Notes: generated from the sequence alone by a model not told the origin. A DNA stretch of 64,000 nt from Rossellomorea vietnamensis NBRC 101237 (GCF_001591825.1 NZ_BCVQ01000004.1:1-64000), one strand, 5' to 3'; numbered from the stretch's first letter, positions 1-9,613 are shown. Translations and numbers: made by a program.

Positions 1-52
1 TTTATTGCGTTAAATGCCGGCATCACCATGATAAGAAGGCCATTCAACCTAA

Positions 53-87
53 AAAGACTGAATCCAAAAATGATGGACTCAGTCTTT
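53..87. terminator. Bidirectional hairpin terminator
   Basis: Arms AAAGACTGAATCC (53-65) and GGACTCAGTCTTT (75-87) pair over 13 positions with one imperfect pair. T-rich sequence follows on both strands. It lies downstream of the minus-strand phosphatase gene and of whatever plus-strand gene precedes the window. Confidence 0.6.
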
Positions 88-202
88 GTTTTAGTATATC
101 GAGGCCCCTCCCGTCCGTACATGGTTAAGTGTCCCGCAACAAGCGAATGTCCGGGAGAGGCAGATTAAGTGTATCATGCATGAAATAAAAGTGCAAAGTG
201 GT

Positions 203-853
203 TTACTTTAATACTCCTCTATCTGTTAAATGACGGTCTATGTCATAGAAATCATTCACTCTAATAAATGGGGTCCCGCGTTGCTCAAGGATCCCCTGCA
301 GTGCTTCCATGGCAAAGGTGACATCCGCCACCTCAGCCGGGTGGCTGTCCGGCTCGCTATCACCGGCAAAGTAAATCATCTCATACTCTTCTTTAAGCTC
401 AGCAATCACTTTGGACTTGTCAATCCCATAACGCTCTGAGTAATGGGGATGATCCGGATCGATCTTCATATGTACATTCTTTTCCTTGTAATAGCCTTCA
501 TTTGAGAATACCTTCACATCCGTGATTCCGTATTTTTGAAGAATATGGTGGATATAATAATCCGTTCCCGCACTGAGGATATAGAAATCCCCTCCTAGAG
601 CCTGGACTTTACGGATGAAGGCAGTGACATGTTCATCGATTTCTAATGAATGGATATCCTCAATGATTTGAGTTTCGTCTTGATGAATCGATGAAAAGAC
701 GGTAGACAAAAAGTGGATGTCCTTCATTTCACCAGCCTTCCATTTGGTAAATAAGGCATCTCCTTCATGAAAATATTTCTCCATGACGAGATGGTAGAAA
801 TCTTTTTTTGAAATGGTTCCATCGAAGTCTGAAACAAATGCCCATTTTTTCAC
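203..853 (-). CDS. HAD-IB family phosphatase, MtnX-like
   Basis: A 216-residue HAD-superfamily phosphatase. The nucleophile motif DFDGT is at residues 9-13, a motif II Ser lies in ILSAGTD near residue 93, and the acidic motif GDSEPD is near residue 163. Length and the DFDGTIS start fit the HAD-IB group that includes phosphoserine phosphatase and MtnX (2-hydroxy-3-keto-5-methylthiopentenyl-1-phosphate phosphatase of methionine salvage). The start is GTG behind a GGAGG. No other mtn gene is nearby, so a methionine-salvage role is not supported by context and the substrate is unknown. It appears to be transcribed alone. Confidence 0.75.
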   Translation of the reverse strand: MKKWAFVSDFDGTISKKDFYHLVMEKYFHEGDALFTKWKAGEMKDIHFLSTVFSSIHQDETQIIEDIHSLEIDEHVTAFIRKVQALGGDFYILSAGTDYYIHHILQKYGITDVKVFSNEGYYKEKNVHMKIDPDHPHYSERYGIDKSKVIAELKEEYEMIYFAGDSEPDSHPAEVADVTFAMEALQGILEQRGTPFIRVNDFYDIDRHLTDRGVLK

Positions 854-964
854 AGCTTTTCCTCCTCATAACTAATGTAGTCGATTGTATCATGAATACG
901 TGGGGGGAAGAAAGGAACGATATCAATCATAATAATATTATGTAAACTTTATATGGAATAAAAA

Positions 965-987
965 TCACCCTGCATCAAGCAAGGTGA
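965..987 (-). terminator. Terminator of the DUF948 gene
   Basis: On the minus strand, TCACCTTGC pairs with GCAGGGTGA across a 5-nt loop, followed by TTTTATT. It begins a few bases after the stop codon of the DUF948-type gene. Confidence 0.6.
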
Positions 988-994
988 CAGAACA

Positions 995-1291
995 CTATCT
1001 TTTCATACTCTTTACAAATTCTTTTAATACTTCAGGCGTACGTTTTACCTCTTGGATGGTATCTGTAAAAGTGGACTTTTTATATTCGATATCATGTTGA
1101 ATCTCTCCCTGGGTTTCCTGTAGCTGAGTGGATTCTGAAGAGATTTTTTCCATCCTCGATTGAATAGTGGCTACCCTTTGATTCATTTCATTCACAATGG
1201 GACGTGTGGTCTTGAGGGTCCTCATCAATGCCACACCCAGCATAATCAGGGAAATGACAAATAAGGCAATGCTTGCATAAACGATCCACAT
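995..1291 (-). CDS. DUF948-type membrane-anchored coiled-coil protein
   Basis: A 98-residue protein with one N-terminal transmembrane segment (about residues 4-25). A polar, Gln/Glu-rich region (about 33-75) looks like coiled coil, and the tail is basic. This is the build of DUF948 proteins such as YtxG and YoxC of Bacillus, some of which belong to the general stress response. No catalytic motif is visible. The gene has its own RBS (GAGGTG) and terminator and no same-strand partner. Family assignment is from recognition of the pattern; its molecular role is unknown. Confidence 0.6.
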   Translation of the reverse strand: MWIVYASIALFVISLIMLGVALMRTLKTTRPIVNEMNQRVATIQSRMEKISSESTQLQETQGEIQHDIEYKKSTFTDTIQEVKRTPEVLKEFVKSMKR

Positions 1292-1441
1292 ATTGATTTC
1301 ACCTCGTTTTACTATGTTTTTAGTTATATTCCCTAATATTGTTGAAAATAACGCATAAATTATTTAAACCTTCTGGTTTACTATTTCACTTATAGCTAGT
1401 AATCTAAATGATAAGTTGAATACGTTAAGGGAGAGATGAGA

Positions 1442-2233
1442 GTGATCAAAGCCATCCTGTTTGATTTAGATGACACTTTACTATGGGATTCGAAAAGCAT
1501 TGAAGAAGCCTTCAAAGCAACGTGCCACTATGCACACCAGAAGGCGGGGACCGATCCAGAAGCTCTGGAGTCAAGCGTCAGGGAAGCAGCCAAGGAGCTG
1601 TATGCAACATATGATACATATGAGTTCACGCAGAATATTGGAATTAACCCTTTTGAAGGCCTTTGGGGGGACTTCCTCGATGAACATGATGAGAATTTCC
1701 TGAAGATGAAAGAAACCGTCCCTTCCTACCGCAAAGAATCATGGACCAGGGGATTGAATTCTATGGGTATCACGGATTCCGTTTTTGGTGAAGAATTATC
1801 CGAGAAATTTCGACAAGAACGAAAACAAAGACCATATGTATATGAAGATACGTTCCTGGTTTTAAATGAAATGAAGGAAAACTACCAACTGTTATTATTA
1901 ACGAATGGTTCCCCTCATTTACAAAATACAAAGCTCGATAAAACTCCTGAACTCCTCCCTTATTTCAAAGAAATCATCATCTCCGGGGATGTCGGTAAAG
2001 GAAAACCGGATCCTGCCATGTTCCATCATGCACTAGAGAGGCTGAAGCTTCATAAGGATGAAGTGATTATGGTTGGAGATAACTTAAACACGGATATCCT
2101 GGGGGCTTCAAGGATCGGTATCAAAACGATATGGATTAATCGACGGGGGCAAACACCACAAAAGGTTGTCCCGGATTATGAAGTGAAGGCACTGAAAGAA
2201 GTGCCCCGCATTGTCCAGAATATCATCAAATAA
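1442..2233 (+). CDS. HAD family hydrolase, YsaA-like
   Basis: A HAD-superfamily hydrolase of about 263 residues. Motif I FDLDDT is at residues 7-12, motif II LLLTNG follows, a Lys lies in GKGKPDP and motif IV is GDNLNTD. A large alpha-helical cap lies between motifs I and II. It resembles Bacillus YsaA-type hydrolases; the substrate cannot be read from sequence. An ATG at 1436 directly abuts the AAGGGAGAG ribosome site, so I prefer GTG at 1442, which has normal spacing. A strong terminator follows. Single-gene unit. Confidence 0.75.
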   Translation: MIKAILFDLDDTLLWDSKSIEEAFKATCHYAHQKAGTDPEALESSVREAAKELYATYDTYEFTQNIGINPFEGLWGDFLDEHDENFLKMKETVPSYRKESWTRGLNSMGITDSVFGEELSEKFRQERKQRPYVYEDTFLVLNEMKENYQLLLLTNGSPHLQNTKLDKTPELLPYFKEIIISGDVGKGKPDPAMFHHALERLKLHKDEVIMVGDNLNTDILGASRIGIKTIWINRRGQTPQKVVPDYEVKALKEVPRIVQNIIK

Positions 2234-2238
2234 CAATG

Positions 2239-2272
2239 AGAGAGGCTCCGATTTGTCGGTGCCTCTCTATTT
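2239..2272 (+). terminator. Rho-independent terminator
   Basis: AGAGAGGC (2239-2246) pairs with GCCTCTCT (2261-2268), with inner CCGA/TCGG pairs, followed by ATTTATT. Confidence 0.75.
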
Positions 2273-2396
2273 ATTAGGTTCACCTGTCATAATGATCCAT
2301 TCCCATTCATACTATTCATCAAAGTCCCGGCAACTTATACGGGAGAAATGAGTTGAATGAGGAAATGATCTCATTCTAAAAAGGGGGAGATGACTT

Positions 2397-2843
2397 ATGG
2401 GGAATGGAATACATCAAGTCAAAGTCCATGCATCGCGATCGGATGTATGGACTTTTATTCGTGATATGAATACTTGGGCGCCACTTGTACCCGGATACAA
2501 GGAGCATACTATTTATTCCAATAATCAATCAACGTGGAAATTCACCGTTCATTATGGGATGGTGACAAAAAAGATCCATGTGAATGTGAGAATTACAGAT
2601 TGGAAGGAACCATCTGTAGTGAAGTTCACGTTAAAGGGTATAAATCAAAGGTTCACGGGTTCAGGATTTTTCAAAGCGGATGAAGTAGACACCTTTGTCA
2701 CAAGCATGACTGGAAGCCTATCCATTGTATCCACCAGCCCGGTGGCAAAGATGCTGCAACATGCATTCGATAAAATGGTTGCCGAACTTACCAGGGAACT
2801 AACGGTTGCCGTGGGAGAAGCCATTGAAAGAAGTAAAACCTGA
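2397..2843 (+). CDS. SRPBCC (START/CoxG-like) family protein
   Basis: A 148-residue protein with the SRPBCC helix-grip pattern: an opening strand with conserved VHASRSDVWTFIRDMNTWA, central beta strands, and a long C-terminal helix from about residue 115. It resembles CoxG/polyketide-cyclase-like proteins, which bind hydrophobic ligands in a deep pocket. There is no signal peptide, so it is probably cytosolic. The neighbours give no metabolic context, and no CO-dehydrogenase genes are present to support a CoxG role. The start has a good RBS (AAGGGGGAG). Confidence 0.65.
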   Translation: MGNGIHQVKVHASRSDVWTFIRDMNTWAPLVPGYKEHTIYSNNQSTWKFTVHYGMVTKKIHVNVRITDWKEPSVVKFTLKGINQRFTGSGFFKADEVDTFVTSMTGSLSIVSTSPVAKMLQHAFDKMVAELTRELTVAVGEAIERSKT

Positions 2844-2899
2844 TACTCGTTAATCTTCACGCAGGCTCCTAAATAGTAATGATAGATGATTTGCATATG

Positions 2900-2908
2900 T
2901 GATATAAT
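2900..2908 (+). promoter_or_regulatory. Extended -10 promoter of the helicase gene
   Basis: TGATATAAT is a perfect TGn-extended -10 element about 100 bp before the helicase start. No clear -35 lies 17 bp upstream, which is usual for extended -10 promoters. Confidence 0.45.
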
Positions 2909-3007
2909 GACTTATTTGAGCAAGTGAATTGTTAGATAGAGAAGAAATACATACACTATAAAGTAAATAGTAGTGGAATCTGTATCACGATATAAAGGGG
3001 TCTTATC

Positions 3008-5587
3008 ATGCAAAAGCTTCACATACTTCGAGAAGAAGCAATAGAGGAAACGAAACGTAAAATCGAGGAAGATATGACACTTTTCCTGGAGAAACACGAA
3101 AAATGTCCTTCATTTCAGGATTATTTAAAGGAAAGGAGTGCTTTCTTTCATCAAATATGGCTGAATATCTGGCTAAATAAAGTAACGAATGATGTCTTGC
3201 GGAGTCATAAAAAAGCATTTCTCAGAGAGAAAGGGTACGATATTGAAGGTACGGATAAAAAATTGATCAACAAATTGTTCCGGAATGAAATCAGAGAGTA
3301 TCAACCTTTCCATATCTTAAACTGGATACAGGATCATCCTATATCCGAAGAAGATTGGACTAAAAGACATCATGAAATCCGCAAAACATTTGTGAAGAAT
3401 CAAGAAGAAAAAAAGATAGCGGTACTTCAAAAAGACAGTCAAAAAAAGATTCTTTCTTTCATCAGCCAACAAATGGACAAGCTAGAGACTCATTGGTATG
3501 TGGAATTACGATTCTTATTCGCTAATAAATGGATGAGCGATATCCGGACCAAAACCAAATTCCGATCGGTTGAACCGTATATGTTGGAAGTGAAATTAGA
3601 AGAAGAGGGACGCTATACGAAGGACTCCTTTGTCACCGTTTCCGATTTTCTTACAGAATTCACGGGTTCGATTCACAAAAAGAGTGAGCATTGGGATGGT
3701 CATGTGTGGGAATACGAAACCTATTTCTATCCTTATGAACGCTTTGTCTTTTATCACACAGAGCAGGTGGTCTATCGGTCCTTATCCGAGCATATGCCGG
3801 AAGAATTGAGGAAGGGATATGAGGCGGTGTACGGCCAGGAACTTACAGAAGAAAGACTGAGCAGACTCAGTCACCATTTTCTTCTGACGCTGAAATCCAA
3901 CTTTTTCAGCATGATTCAAGAGGAGTATATGGATGATTTATACAGACTGACAGAAATTCCTTTTGATACAGATGTTCACCTTTCATTATATGAAAAAGAT
4001 CTCAAGAAGCGCGAGGAAAGAAAAGCAGCTGAACTCGCTGAATTAAAACGGAAGCAAGAGGAAGAGGCACGAATACTGGAAGAAATCTTCGGACGGGAAT
4101 ATAGCCCTTCGTTCAGAGGTGATATCCATTATATCCTTCATATCGGTGAAACCAACACAGGGAAAACGCATCATGCAATCAGCCGGATGAAAGAAGCCAG
4201 AAGCGGTATGTATTTGGCCCCCCTCCGTTTACTCGCTCTGGAAGTATTCGATACATTGAATGCAGACGGCGTCCCTTGTAATCTGAAAACAGGCGAAGAA
4301 GAGAAAGAAGTTCCTTCTGCACACCATGTTTCATCAACAGTTGAAATGTTTCGTGAAAAAGATGAATATGAAGTGATCGTGATCGATGAGGCCCAAATGC
4401 TTGCCGATCAAGATAGAGGATTCTCCTGGTATCGTGCCATTACAAAGGCGAGAGCCAAAGAGGTCCATATCATCGGGAGTGAAAACGTCCGGGATCTATT
4501 GATGGGATTGGTCGGGGAAGGCAACGTCGAGATTCATCATTACAAAAGAGACATCCCCCTTGAGATCGAATCAAAAGAATTTCAATTGAGACATGCTAAA
4601 AAAGGGGACGCAGTTGTTTGTTTTTCAAGGAAGAAAGTGTTGGATACCGCTTCAAGATTACAAAATAATGGACATAAAGTCAGCATGATCTACGGAAGTA
4701 TGCCTCCTGAAACAAGGAAGAGGCAGATGATGCAGTTCATTAAAGGGAAAACGAATATGATTGTTGCGACCGATGCAATCGGGATGGGACTGAACCTGCC
4801 GATACGCAGAATCGTCTTCCTGGAAACGGATAAATTTGATGGAACGAGGAGGAGAAGGCTGACTTCACAGGAAGTTAAGCAAATTGCCGGCCGCGCAGGA
4901 AGAAAAGGAATTTACAATGGGGGGAAAGTAGCTTTCTCAAAGGATATTAAGGTGATGAAGCAGCTCCTCGAAAAGCCTGACCAAGCCCTCGAAACGTTTG
5001 CCATCGCCCCAACGAGTGGTGTGTTTGAACGTTTTCAAAGACATTACCATGATATGGACACGTTCTTCTTCCTATGGGACAAGTTCAAAAGTCCATTCGG
5101 CACGGAAAAAGCGACCCTTTTTGAAGAAAGGGAACTATATGAATTAATCCGGGGAACTGAAATCGAGGCTAAACTTTCATTAAATGACCTATACGGCTTT
5201 CTCCATCTTCCTTTCTCCAAGAAGGAAACACAGTTAACGGAGCAGTGGCTCCAGTGCATGCAAGCGATTGTAGAGGGTGAAGAACTGCCTGAACCACAGT
5301 TGAAGAGTACGAACCTAGAGCAAAAAGAAGTTTCATATAAAGCTGTCGGGCTTCATCTATTATTTTTATACCGATTGGGCAGACAGACGGAAGCTTACTA
5401 TTGGGAACGGATCAGGAGTGAAATTGCCGATGGTGTTCACGAAAGCCTGCGGACAGAAGTCACAAGTTTAACACAGTCGTGCAGGCAATGCGGAAAAAAA
5501 CTTCCTCCGAACTTCGGTTTTCCTATCTGTGATCGCTGTCATGCCGTGAGGGTTAAAAGAAGAACGAAGGGGAAACCGCGATATTAG
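3008..5587 (+). CDS. SUV3-like DEAD/DEAH-box (DExH) helicase
   Basis: An 859-residue superfamily 2 helicase. Motif I GETNTGKT (380-387), motif II DEAQ (460-463) and motif VI QIAGRAGR (about 625-632) match the Suv3/SUPV3L1 group of RNA helicases rather than the usual Bacillus CshA/DeaD or RecQ/UvrB types. About 370 residues of charged, helical sequence precede the helicase core. A C-terminal CxxC (825, 828) and a second CxxC (about 843, 846) probably bind zinc. It has its own promoter and RBS (AAAGGGG). Eukaryotic Suv3 works with an exoribonuclease in mitochondrial RNA decay; whether this bacterial relative acts on RNA, and with which nuclease, is unknown. No nuclease gene is adjacent. Confidence 0.8.
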   Translation: MQKLHILREEAIEETKRKIEEDMTLFLEKHEKCPSFQDYLKERSAFFHQIWLNIWLNKVTNDVLRSHKKAFLREKGYDIEGTDKKLINKLFRNEIREYQPFHILNWIQDHPISEEDWTKRHHEIRKTFVKNQEEKKIAVLQKDSQKKILSFISQQMDKLETHWYVELRFLFANKWMSDIRTKTKFRSVEPYMLEVKLEEEGRYTKDSFVTVSDFLTEFTGSIHKKSEHWDGHVWEYETYFYPYERFVFYHTEQVVYRSLSEHMPEELRKGYEAVYGQELTEERLSRLSHHFLLTLKSNFFSMIQEEYMDDLYRLTEIPFDTDVHLSLYEKDLKKREERKAAELAELKRKQEEEARILEEIFGREYSPSFRGDIHYILHIGETNTGKTHHAISRMKEARSGMYLAPLRLLALEVFDTLNADGVPCNLKTGEEEKEVPSAHHVSSTVEMFREKDEYEVIVIDEAQMLADQDRGFSWYRAITKARAKEVHIIGSENVRDLLMGLVGEGNVEIHHYKRDIPLEIESKEFQLRHAKKGDAVVCFSRKKVLDTASRLQNNGHKVSMIYGSMPPETRKRQMMQFIKGKTNMIVATDAIGMGLNLPIRRIVFLETDKFDGTRRRRLTSQEVKQIAGRAGRKGIYNGGKVAFSKDIKVMKQLLEKPDQALETFAIAPTSGVFERFQRHYHDMDTFFFLWDKFKSPFGTEKATLFEERELYELIRGTEIEAKLSLNDLYGFLHLPFSKKETQLTEQWLQCMQAIVEGEELPEPQLKSTNLEQKEVSYKAVGLHLLFLYRLGRQTEAYYWERIRSEIADGVHESLRTEVTSLTQSCRQCGKKLPPNFGFPICDRCHAVRVKRRTKGKPRY

Positions 5588-5672
5588 TGAATCGTGAGCA
5601 AATCTTATGTAAGATGAAAGGTTATGTGATACGATCTAGTACGAACTGAAAACGATGAATGAGGTGGTAAGA

Positions 5673-6392
5673 TTGAAAATTGAAGTATGGTCAGATTATG
5701 TATGTCCATTCTGCTATATAGGAAAACGTCATTTAGAGAAGGCATTGGAGCATTTCCCTCAGAGGGATACTGTTGAGATTGAATACAAAAGTTTTGAACT
5801 CGATCCCGGCGCTCCGGTCAACACAGAATATAGTATTCAAGAACTCCTTTCCAAAAAGTACGGAACATCTCTTGAGGAAGCTAAAAACATGACCGATGGC
5901 ATGAGCAGGCAAGCAGCCTCTGTCGGTCTTGATTTCCGGTTTGACTCAAGCATACCGACTAATACGTTTGATGCCCACCGCCTGACTAAATATGCGAAAA
6001 CAGCAGGGAAAGAAGCAGAGATGACTGAAATCCTGTTGTATGCACACTTTACTCTTTCTAAACATATTGGTGACAAAGAAACGCTCGTGGAATTAGCAAA
6101 ACAGGCTGGACTGGATGAAGCGGAGACGGTTTCCGTCCTTGAAGGCAGTGATTTCTCAGAAGAGGTTCGCCGGGATGAGGAAGAAGCGAGGCAAATCGGT
6201 GTCCAAGGTGTGCCGTTCTTTGTTATCAATCGCAAGTATGCGATTTCAGGTGCTCAACCAAGTGATGCGTTTTTGAATTCCATACAAAAGGTGTGGGAAG
6301 AGGAAAATGAACCTTCAGCTCTTCAGCCCCTTGGAACGGATGGAATGGCATGTGATGAAAACGGATGTGAGATTCCTCCATCCAAGTCATGA
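5673..6392 (+). CDS. DsbA family oxidoreductase, FrnE-like
   Basis: A thioredoxin-fold protein of about 239 residues. The active site CPFC is at residues 11-14, with a helical insertion and a cis-Pro loop GVQGVPFF. The C-terminal tail carries a CDENGC pair often seen in FrnE-like proteins. There is no signal peptide, so it acts in the cytosol, probably as a disulfide isomerase or glutathione-S-transferase-like oxidoreductase. I choose TTG 5673 because GAGGTGG (5661-5667) sits between it and the upstream in-frame ATG at 5655. A TGATACGAT extended -10 (5627-5635) may drive it. A bidirectional terminator follows. Confidence 0.8.
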   Translation: MKIEVWSDYVCPFCYIGKRHLEKALEHFPQRDTVEIEYKSFELDPGAPVNTEYSIQELLSKKYGTSLEEAKNMTDGMSRQAASVGLDFRFDSSIPTNTFDAHRLTKYAKTAGKEAEMTEILLYAHFTLSKHIGDKETLVELAKQAGLDEAETVSVLEGSDFSEEVRRDEEEARQIGVQGVPFFVINRKYAISGAQPSDAFLNSIQKVWEEENEPSALQPLGTDGMACDENGCEIPPSKS

Positions 6393-6423
6393 TCTTTACA
6401 GTGCACTTTTAATAAACCAAAAA

Positions 6424-6457
6424 ACACAAGCGGGAGAAAGCACCCGCTTGTGTTTTT
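6424..6457. terminator. Bidirectional terminator
   Basis: ACACAAGCGGG (6424-6434) pairs perfectly with CCCGCTTGTGT (6443-6453). TTTTT follows on the plus strand and a T-run also follows on the minus strand, serving the convergent FrnE-like and CAP-domain genes. Confidence 0.8.
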
Positions 6458-6474
6458 ATTGGTTTTCATGAAAT

Positions 6475-6506
6475 TCCAGCGGCCAGGGGCGACAAGGCGC
6501 TCGAAA
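6475..6506. repeat. Remnant of a dispersed palindromic repeat
   Basis: TCCAGCGGCCAGGGGC (6475-6490) matches 14 of 16 positions of the left part of the composite repeat at 9679-9694. The rest of that repeat is missing here. It lies in the convergent intergenic space. Confidence 0.4.
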
Positions 6507-6511
6507 TAATG

Positions 6512-7642
6512 TCAGTTACTATAAAAATTCTCTGTATAATAAGGCTGGGACTTTTCGTTAAAGGCTACCCCTATACCTAAATGTTCGTAGTGTGGCTGGA
6601 GGATATTTTCTCTATGACCTTTGGAATTCATCAGTCCTTCGTGGGCGAAAATCGAACTTAACTGACCGTAGGCCAGGTTTTCCCCAGCAGTGCGAAAGGC
6701 TACCTGATCTTCTTCCATGCGATCAAATGGTGACTGACCTTCAAGGTTCGTGTGACTGAAATAATCCTGTTCCGCCATATCCAGACTATGTTTACGTGCT
6801 GTATCCCTCACCAAACTGTCCCATGAAAGGACATTCAGTCCTTTCTCTACACGGGTGGCATTCGTAAGGTCGAACAGTTGGAATTCAAACCCTTCTTTCA
6901 ATTCAGAGCTTCCCTTGGTATAGAAGTTTTTCTTATTCGTTTCCAAGTTCCCGTCGATGATCTGGATGGCGGTGACGGTATCATTTTCATGCTTATCATA
7001 AAAGATCGTCACATAGCTCCCATCGATCTGGTACACATCCTGTTCCCCGTTATTTTGCAACTGATATAATGTCAGTCCTTTCCGGATATTGGTCAGTGGT
7101 TCACCAAGTTCATTCTGTACCACCTCTTTGGAAACGCCCATCTTGATCCCTGAATCAGAGGAGAGAAGATCTTGATTCGTGAACAGTCCATTTACCTGTT
7201 GGTTTTGATCATAGGAGACCATGAAGAAGTTCCGATAATTTTCATGGTAGGCATACCATGAAGTCCCGTATTCATTGCTGGACTCTCTCTTGGCTTTGCC
7301 GACTTCTTCTTCGACACTTTCTTTGGAATCCCCGAGTTCAATATTATAGATAGAAAACGTTTGATCGCTAGGGACTGTTAAAGCAGGCTTCTCCACAGGG
7401 TCTTCTTTCTTCGTATCAGAGGTGCTCTCGAGGTCACGGAACGACTCGTCCAGTTTTACCAGGAGCAGGTTCACTTCCTGGGAGAGTTGATCAAAGGCAT
7501 CCTGAACCTTATGGTTGTTCTTCATTTCTTCGATTTTGGAGAGGACAGTGTCGAAACCTGACGCTTCCACTTTCTCTTCCCAGGCGGGTTTTGATATATA
7601 GGCAACCACAATAATCATGATAAGTATAATTAATCGTCTCAA
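6512..7642 (-). CDS. CAP-domain (SCP/PR1) protein, YlbC-like
   Basis: A 376-residue protein with an N-terminal hydrophobic segment (about 3-18) that acts as signal or anchor, a charged linker, a middle domain like the CAP-associated N domain of Bacillus YlbC, and a C-terminal CAP/SCP domain (about 252-376). CAP signatures are visible: ARKHSLDMAEQDYFSHTN, GENLAYG and KGHRENIL, including the His and Glu pairs that line the CAP cavity. It probably acts outside the membrane. CAP proteins bind small ligands or have protease-like folds, and this one's function is unknown. The start is TTG, 9 bp after GGAGTG. It is a single-gene unit. Confidence 0.75.
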   Translation of the reverse strand: MRRLIILIMIIVVAYISKPAWEEKVEASGFDTVLSKIEEMKNNHKVQDAFDQLSQEVNLLLVKLDESFRDLESTSDTKKEDPVEKPALTVPSDQTFSIYNIELGDSKESVEEEVGKAKRESSNEYGTSWYAYHENYRNFFMVSYDQNQQVNGLFTNQDLLSSDSGIKMGVSKEVVQNELGEPLTNIRKGLTLYQLQNNGEQDVYQIDGSYVTIFYDKHENDTVTAIQIIDGNLETNKKNFYTKGSSELKEGFEFQLFDLTNATRVEKGLNVLSWDSLVRDTARKHSLDMAEQDYFSHTNLEGQSPFDRMEEDQVAFRTAGENLAYGQLSSIFAHEGLMNSKGHRENILQPHYEHLGIGVAFNEKSQPYYTENFYSN

Positions 7643-7833
7643 ATGCTAACACTCCATTCTACCTTCCATTGTATCCAAAATAATATAGAAGTAAAAAGAG
7701 AAAGGCTACTCTCTTTGCTCAGTACCCATTCTACACCATTTTCAATCAGGTCTGCCTGTTTTAGTTTGGATGGCTCTGGGTAAGATAATTAAATAGGGCA
7801 GGTTCACCATTTACATAAAGGGGGAAAATAGAT

Positions 7834-8646
7834 ATGAAATTATCTCATGAAGAACGGATTCAACTGCATGAATTCAATAACTTAACGAAGTCGTTGAGTT
7901 TTAATATGTATGATATCTGTTATACAAAAACCCGTGAAGAACGGGAGGCCTATATTGAATATATCGATGAGCAATACAACGCCGATAGACTGACGAAAAT
8001 CCTCACCCATGTTTCGGATATCATCGGGGCACATGTACTGAACGTATCGAAACAGGACTATGTTCCCCAGGGGGCAAGTGTCACCATCCTGGTATCGGAA
8101 GGGCCGATCGTCGAAGTGCCGACGGAGCATTTTGATGAATCACCCGGTCCATTGCCTTCTACTGTGACGATGCATCTTGATAAGAGCCATATTACGGTCC
8201 ATACCTACCCGGAATATCATCCACATGAAGGCATCTCTACATTCAGGGCAGATATCGACGTTTCTACATGCGGGGAAATTTCTCCACTGAAGGCATTGAA
8301 TTATTTAATTCACTCCTTCGACACCGATATCATGACAATGGATTATCGTGTGAGAGGATTCACAAGGGATATTAATGGAAGAAAACTATTCATCGACCAT
8401 GACATCAATTCCATTCAGAATTACATTCCGGAAGAAATTAAGGATGAGTATGACATGATCGATGTGAACGTCTATCCTCAGAACATCTTCCACACAAAAT
8501 GCAAATTGAAAGAATTTGATTTGAACAATTACTTATTCGGCTATACAAAGGACAGGCTGGAAGAGGATGAGGTCGACGAGATTACAGACAAACTAAAAAT
8601 GGAAATGGATGAAATCTTTTACGGTAAAAATATTCCCCGACCGTAA
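7834..8646 (+). CDS. speD: S-adenosylmethionine decarboxylase proenzyme, Escherichia-type
   Basis: A 270-residue enzyme that decarboxylates SAM to supply aminopropyl groups for spermidine synthesis. It follows the long gammaproteobacterial SpeD throughout, with blocks such as [52 protein letters not shown] and [12 protein letters not shown]. The pyruvoyl group would arise by self-cleavage at Lys117-Ser118 (HLDKSHIT). Bacillus subtilis instead uses the short SpeH type. No speE or speA is in the window. The gene has a good RBS (AAGGGGG) and its own terminator. Confidence 0.93.
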   Translation: MKLSHEERIQLHEFNNLTKSLSFNMYDICYTKTREEREAYIEYIDEQYNADRLTKILTHVSDIIGAHVLNVSKQDYVPQGASVTILVSEGPIVEVPTEHFDESPGPLPSTVTMHLDKSHITVHTYPEYHPHEGISTFRADIDVSTCGEISPLKALNYLIHSFDTDIMTMDYRVRGFTRDINGRKLFIDHDINSIQNYIPEEIKDEYDMIDVNVYPQNIFHTKCKLKEFDLNNYLFGYTKDRLEEDEVDEITDKLKMEMDEIFYGKNIPRP

Positions 8647-8658
8647 AAGTCATCTTTG

Positions 8659-8696
8659 AAACCCCTTTGCGATCATTAGCGCAAAGGGGTTTTCTC
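8659..8696 (+). terminator. Terminator of speD
   Basis: AAACCCCTTTGCG (8659-8671) pairs perfectly with CGCAAAGGGGTTT (8680-8692), followed by TT and a short pyrimidine run. Confidence 0.8.
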
Positions 8697-8794
8697 CATG
8701 ATTTCTAACTATTATGAAAATGGAAATCGAGAAGGGAAATCCCTCCCTCTTGAAGAATAGGTAAATATGCATGTAAATAGAGGAGGAAAAGGGA

Positions 8795-9592
8795 ATGAAT
8801 TCACATGAAATAGAATACAAATTGCACGGGGATGATATGCAGTTTGTCGATATAGAATTAGATCCGGGAGAAAGTGCAGTGGCTGAAGCTGGTGGCATGA
8901 TGATGATGGAAGATGGTATCGGGATGGAAACGATCTTTGGGGATGGAGCAAAAGGAAGCGGTACAGGAGGCTTTCTTGGCAAGCTTGTGGGAGCGGGTAA
9001 GCGAATACTGACGGGCGAAAGCTTATTCATGACCGTCTTCACCAATGAAGGAATGGGCAAGAAGCACGTCTCTTTCGCGGCTCCCTATCCGGGAAAAATC
9101 ATTCCAGTCGATTTAAGTGAATTAGGCGGTAAAGTGATTTGTCAAAAGGATGCCTTTCTTTGTGCGGCTAAGGGAGTGTCTGTCGGAATCGATTTTCAAA
9201 AGAAATTGGGGACCGGCTTCTTTGGGGGAGAAGGTTTCATTATGCAGAAACTTGAAGGGGACGGTTTAGCCTTTCTTCATGCAGGGGGAACGATTTATAG
9301 AAGAGAGCTCCAGCCGGGGGAAGTGCTGCGGGTGGATACGGGTTGTTTAGTGGCCATGACAAAAGAAGTGGACTACAACATTGAATATGTCGGCAAAATC
9401 AAATCAGCTTTCCTTGGTGGAGAGGGTCTGTTTTTTGCTACTGTGCGTGGACCGGGGACGGTATGGATACAGTCTCTTCCGTTCAGCCGGTTAGCGGAGC
9501 GGATCTATGCAAACGCTCCAGGTGGAGGCCGGTCGACGGGTGAGGGAAGTATACTTGGTGGAATCGGGGATTTCCTAAACGGAGATGATTGA
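8795..9592 (+). CDS. TIGR00266 / AIM24 family protein
   Basis: A 265-residue, Gly-rich, all-beta protein of the TIGR00266 (AIM24-like) family. Visible features are the [19 protein letters not shown] opening, the [21 protein letters not shown] block and the late [16 protein letters not shown] signature. There are no catalytic residues; family structures are beta-barrel trimers. The role is unknown, with membrane or envelope association suggested for relatives. The RBS is GAGGAGG, and the gene stands alone with a terminator. Confidence 0.8.
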   Translation: MNSHEIEYKLHGDDMQFVDIELDPGESAVAEAGGMMMMEDGIGMETIFGDGAKGSGTGGFLGKLVGAGKRILTGESLFMTVFTNEGMGKKHVSFAAPYPGKIIPVDLSELGGKVICQKDAFLCAAKGVSVGIDFQKKLGTGFFGGEGFIMQKLEGDGLAFLHAGGTIYRRELQPGEVLRVDTGCLVAMTKEVDYNIEYVGKIKSAFLGGEGLFFATVRGPGTVWIQSLPFSRLAERIYANAPGGGRSTGEGSILGGIGDFLNGDD

Positions 9593-9613
9593 TTCATCGA
9601 TGAACATATAAAA

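Noticed and set aside
1-128. Open frame at the left edge with CVKCR-like start
   Set aside because: It runs across the terminator hairpin at 53-87 and has no start in the window. It may be the tail of an upstream gene, but this cannot be supported.
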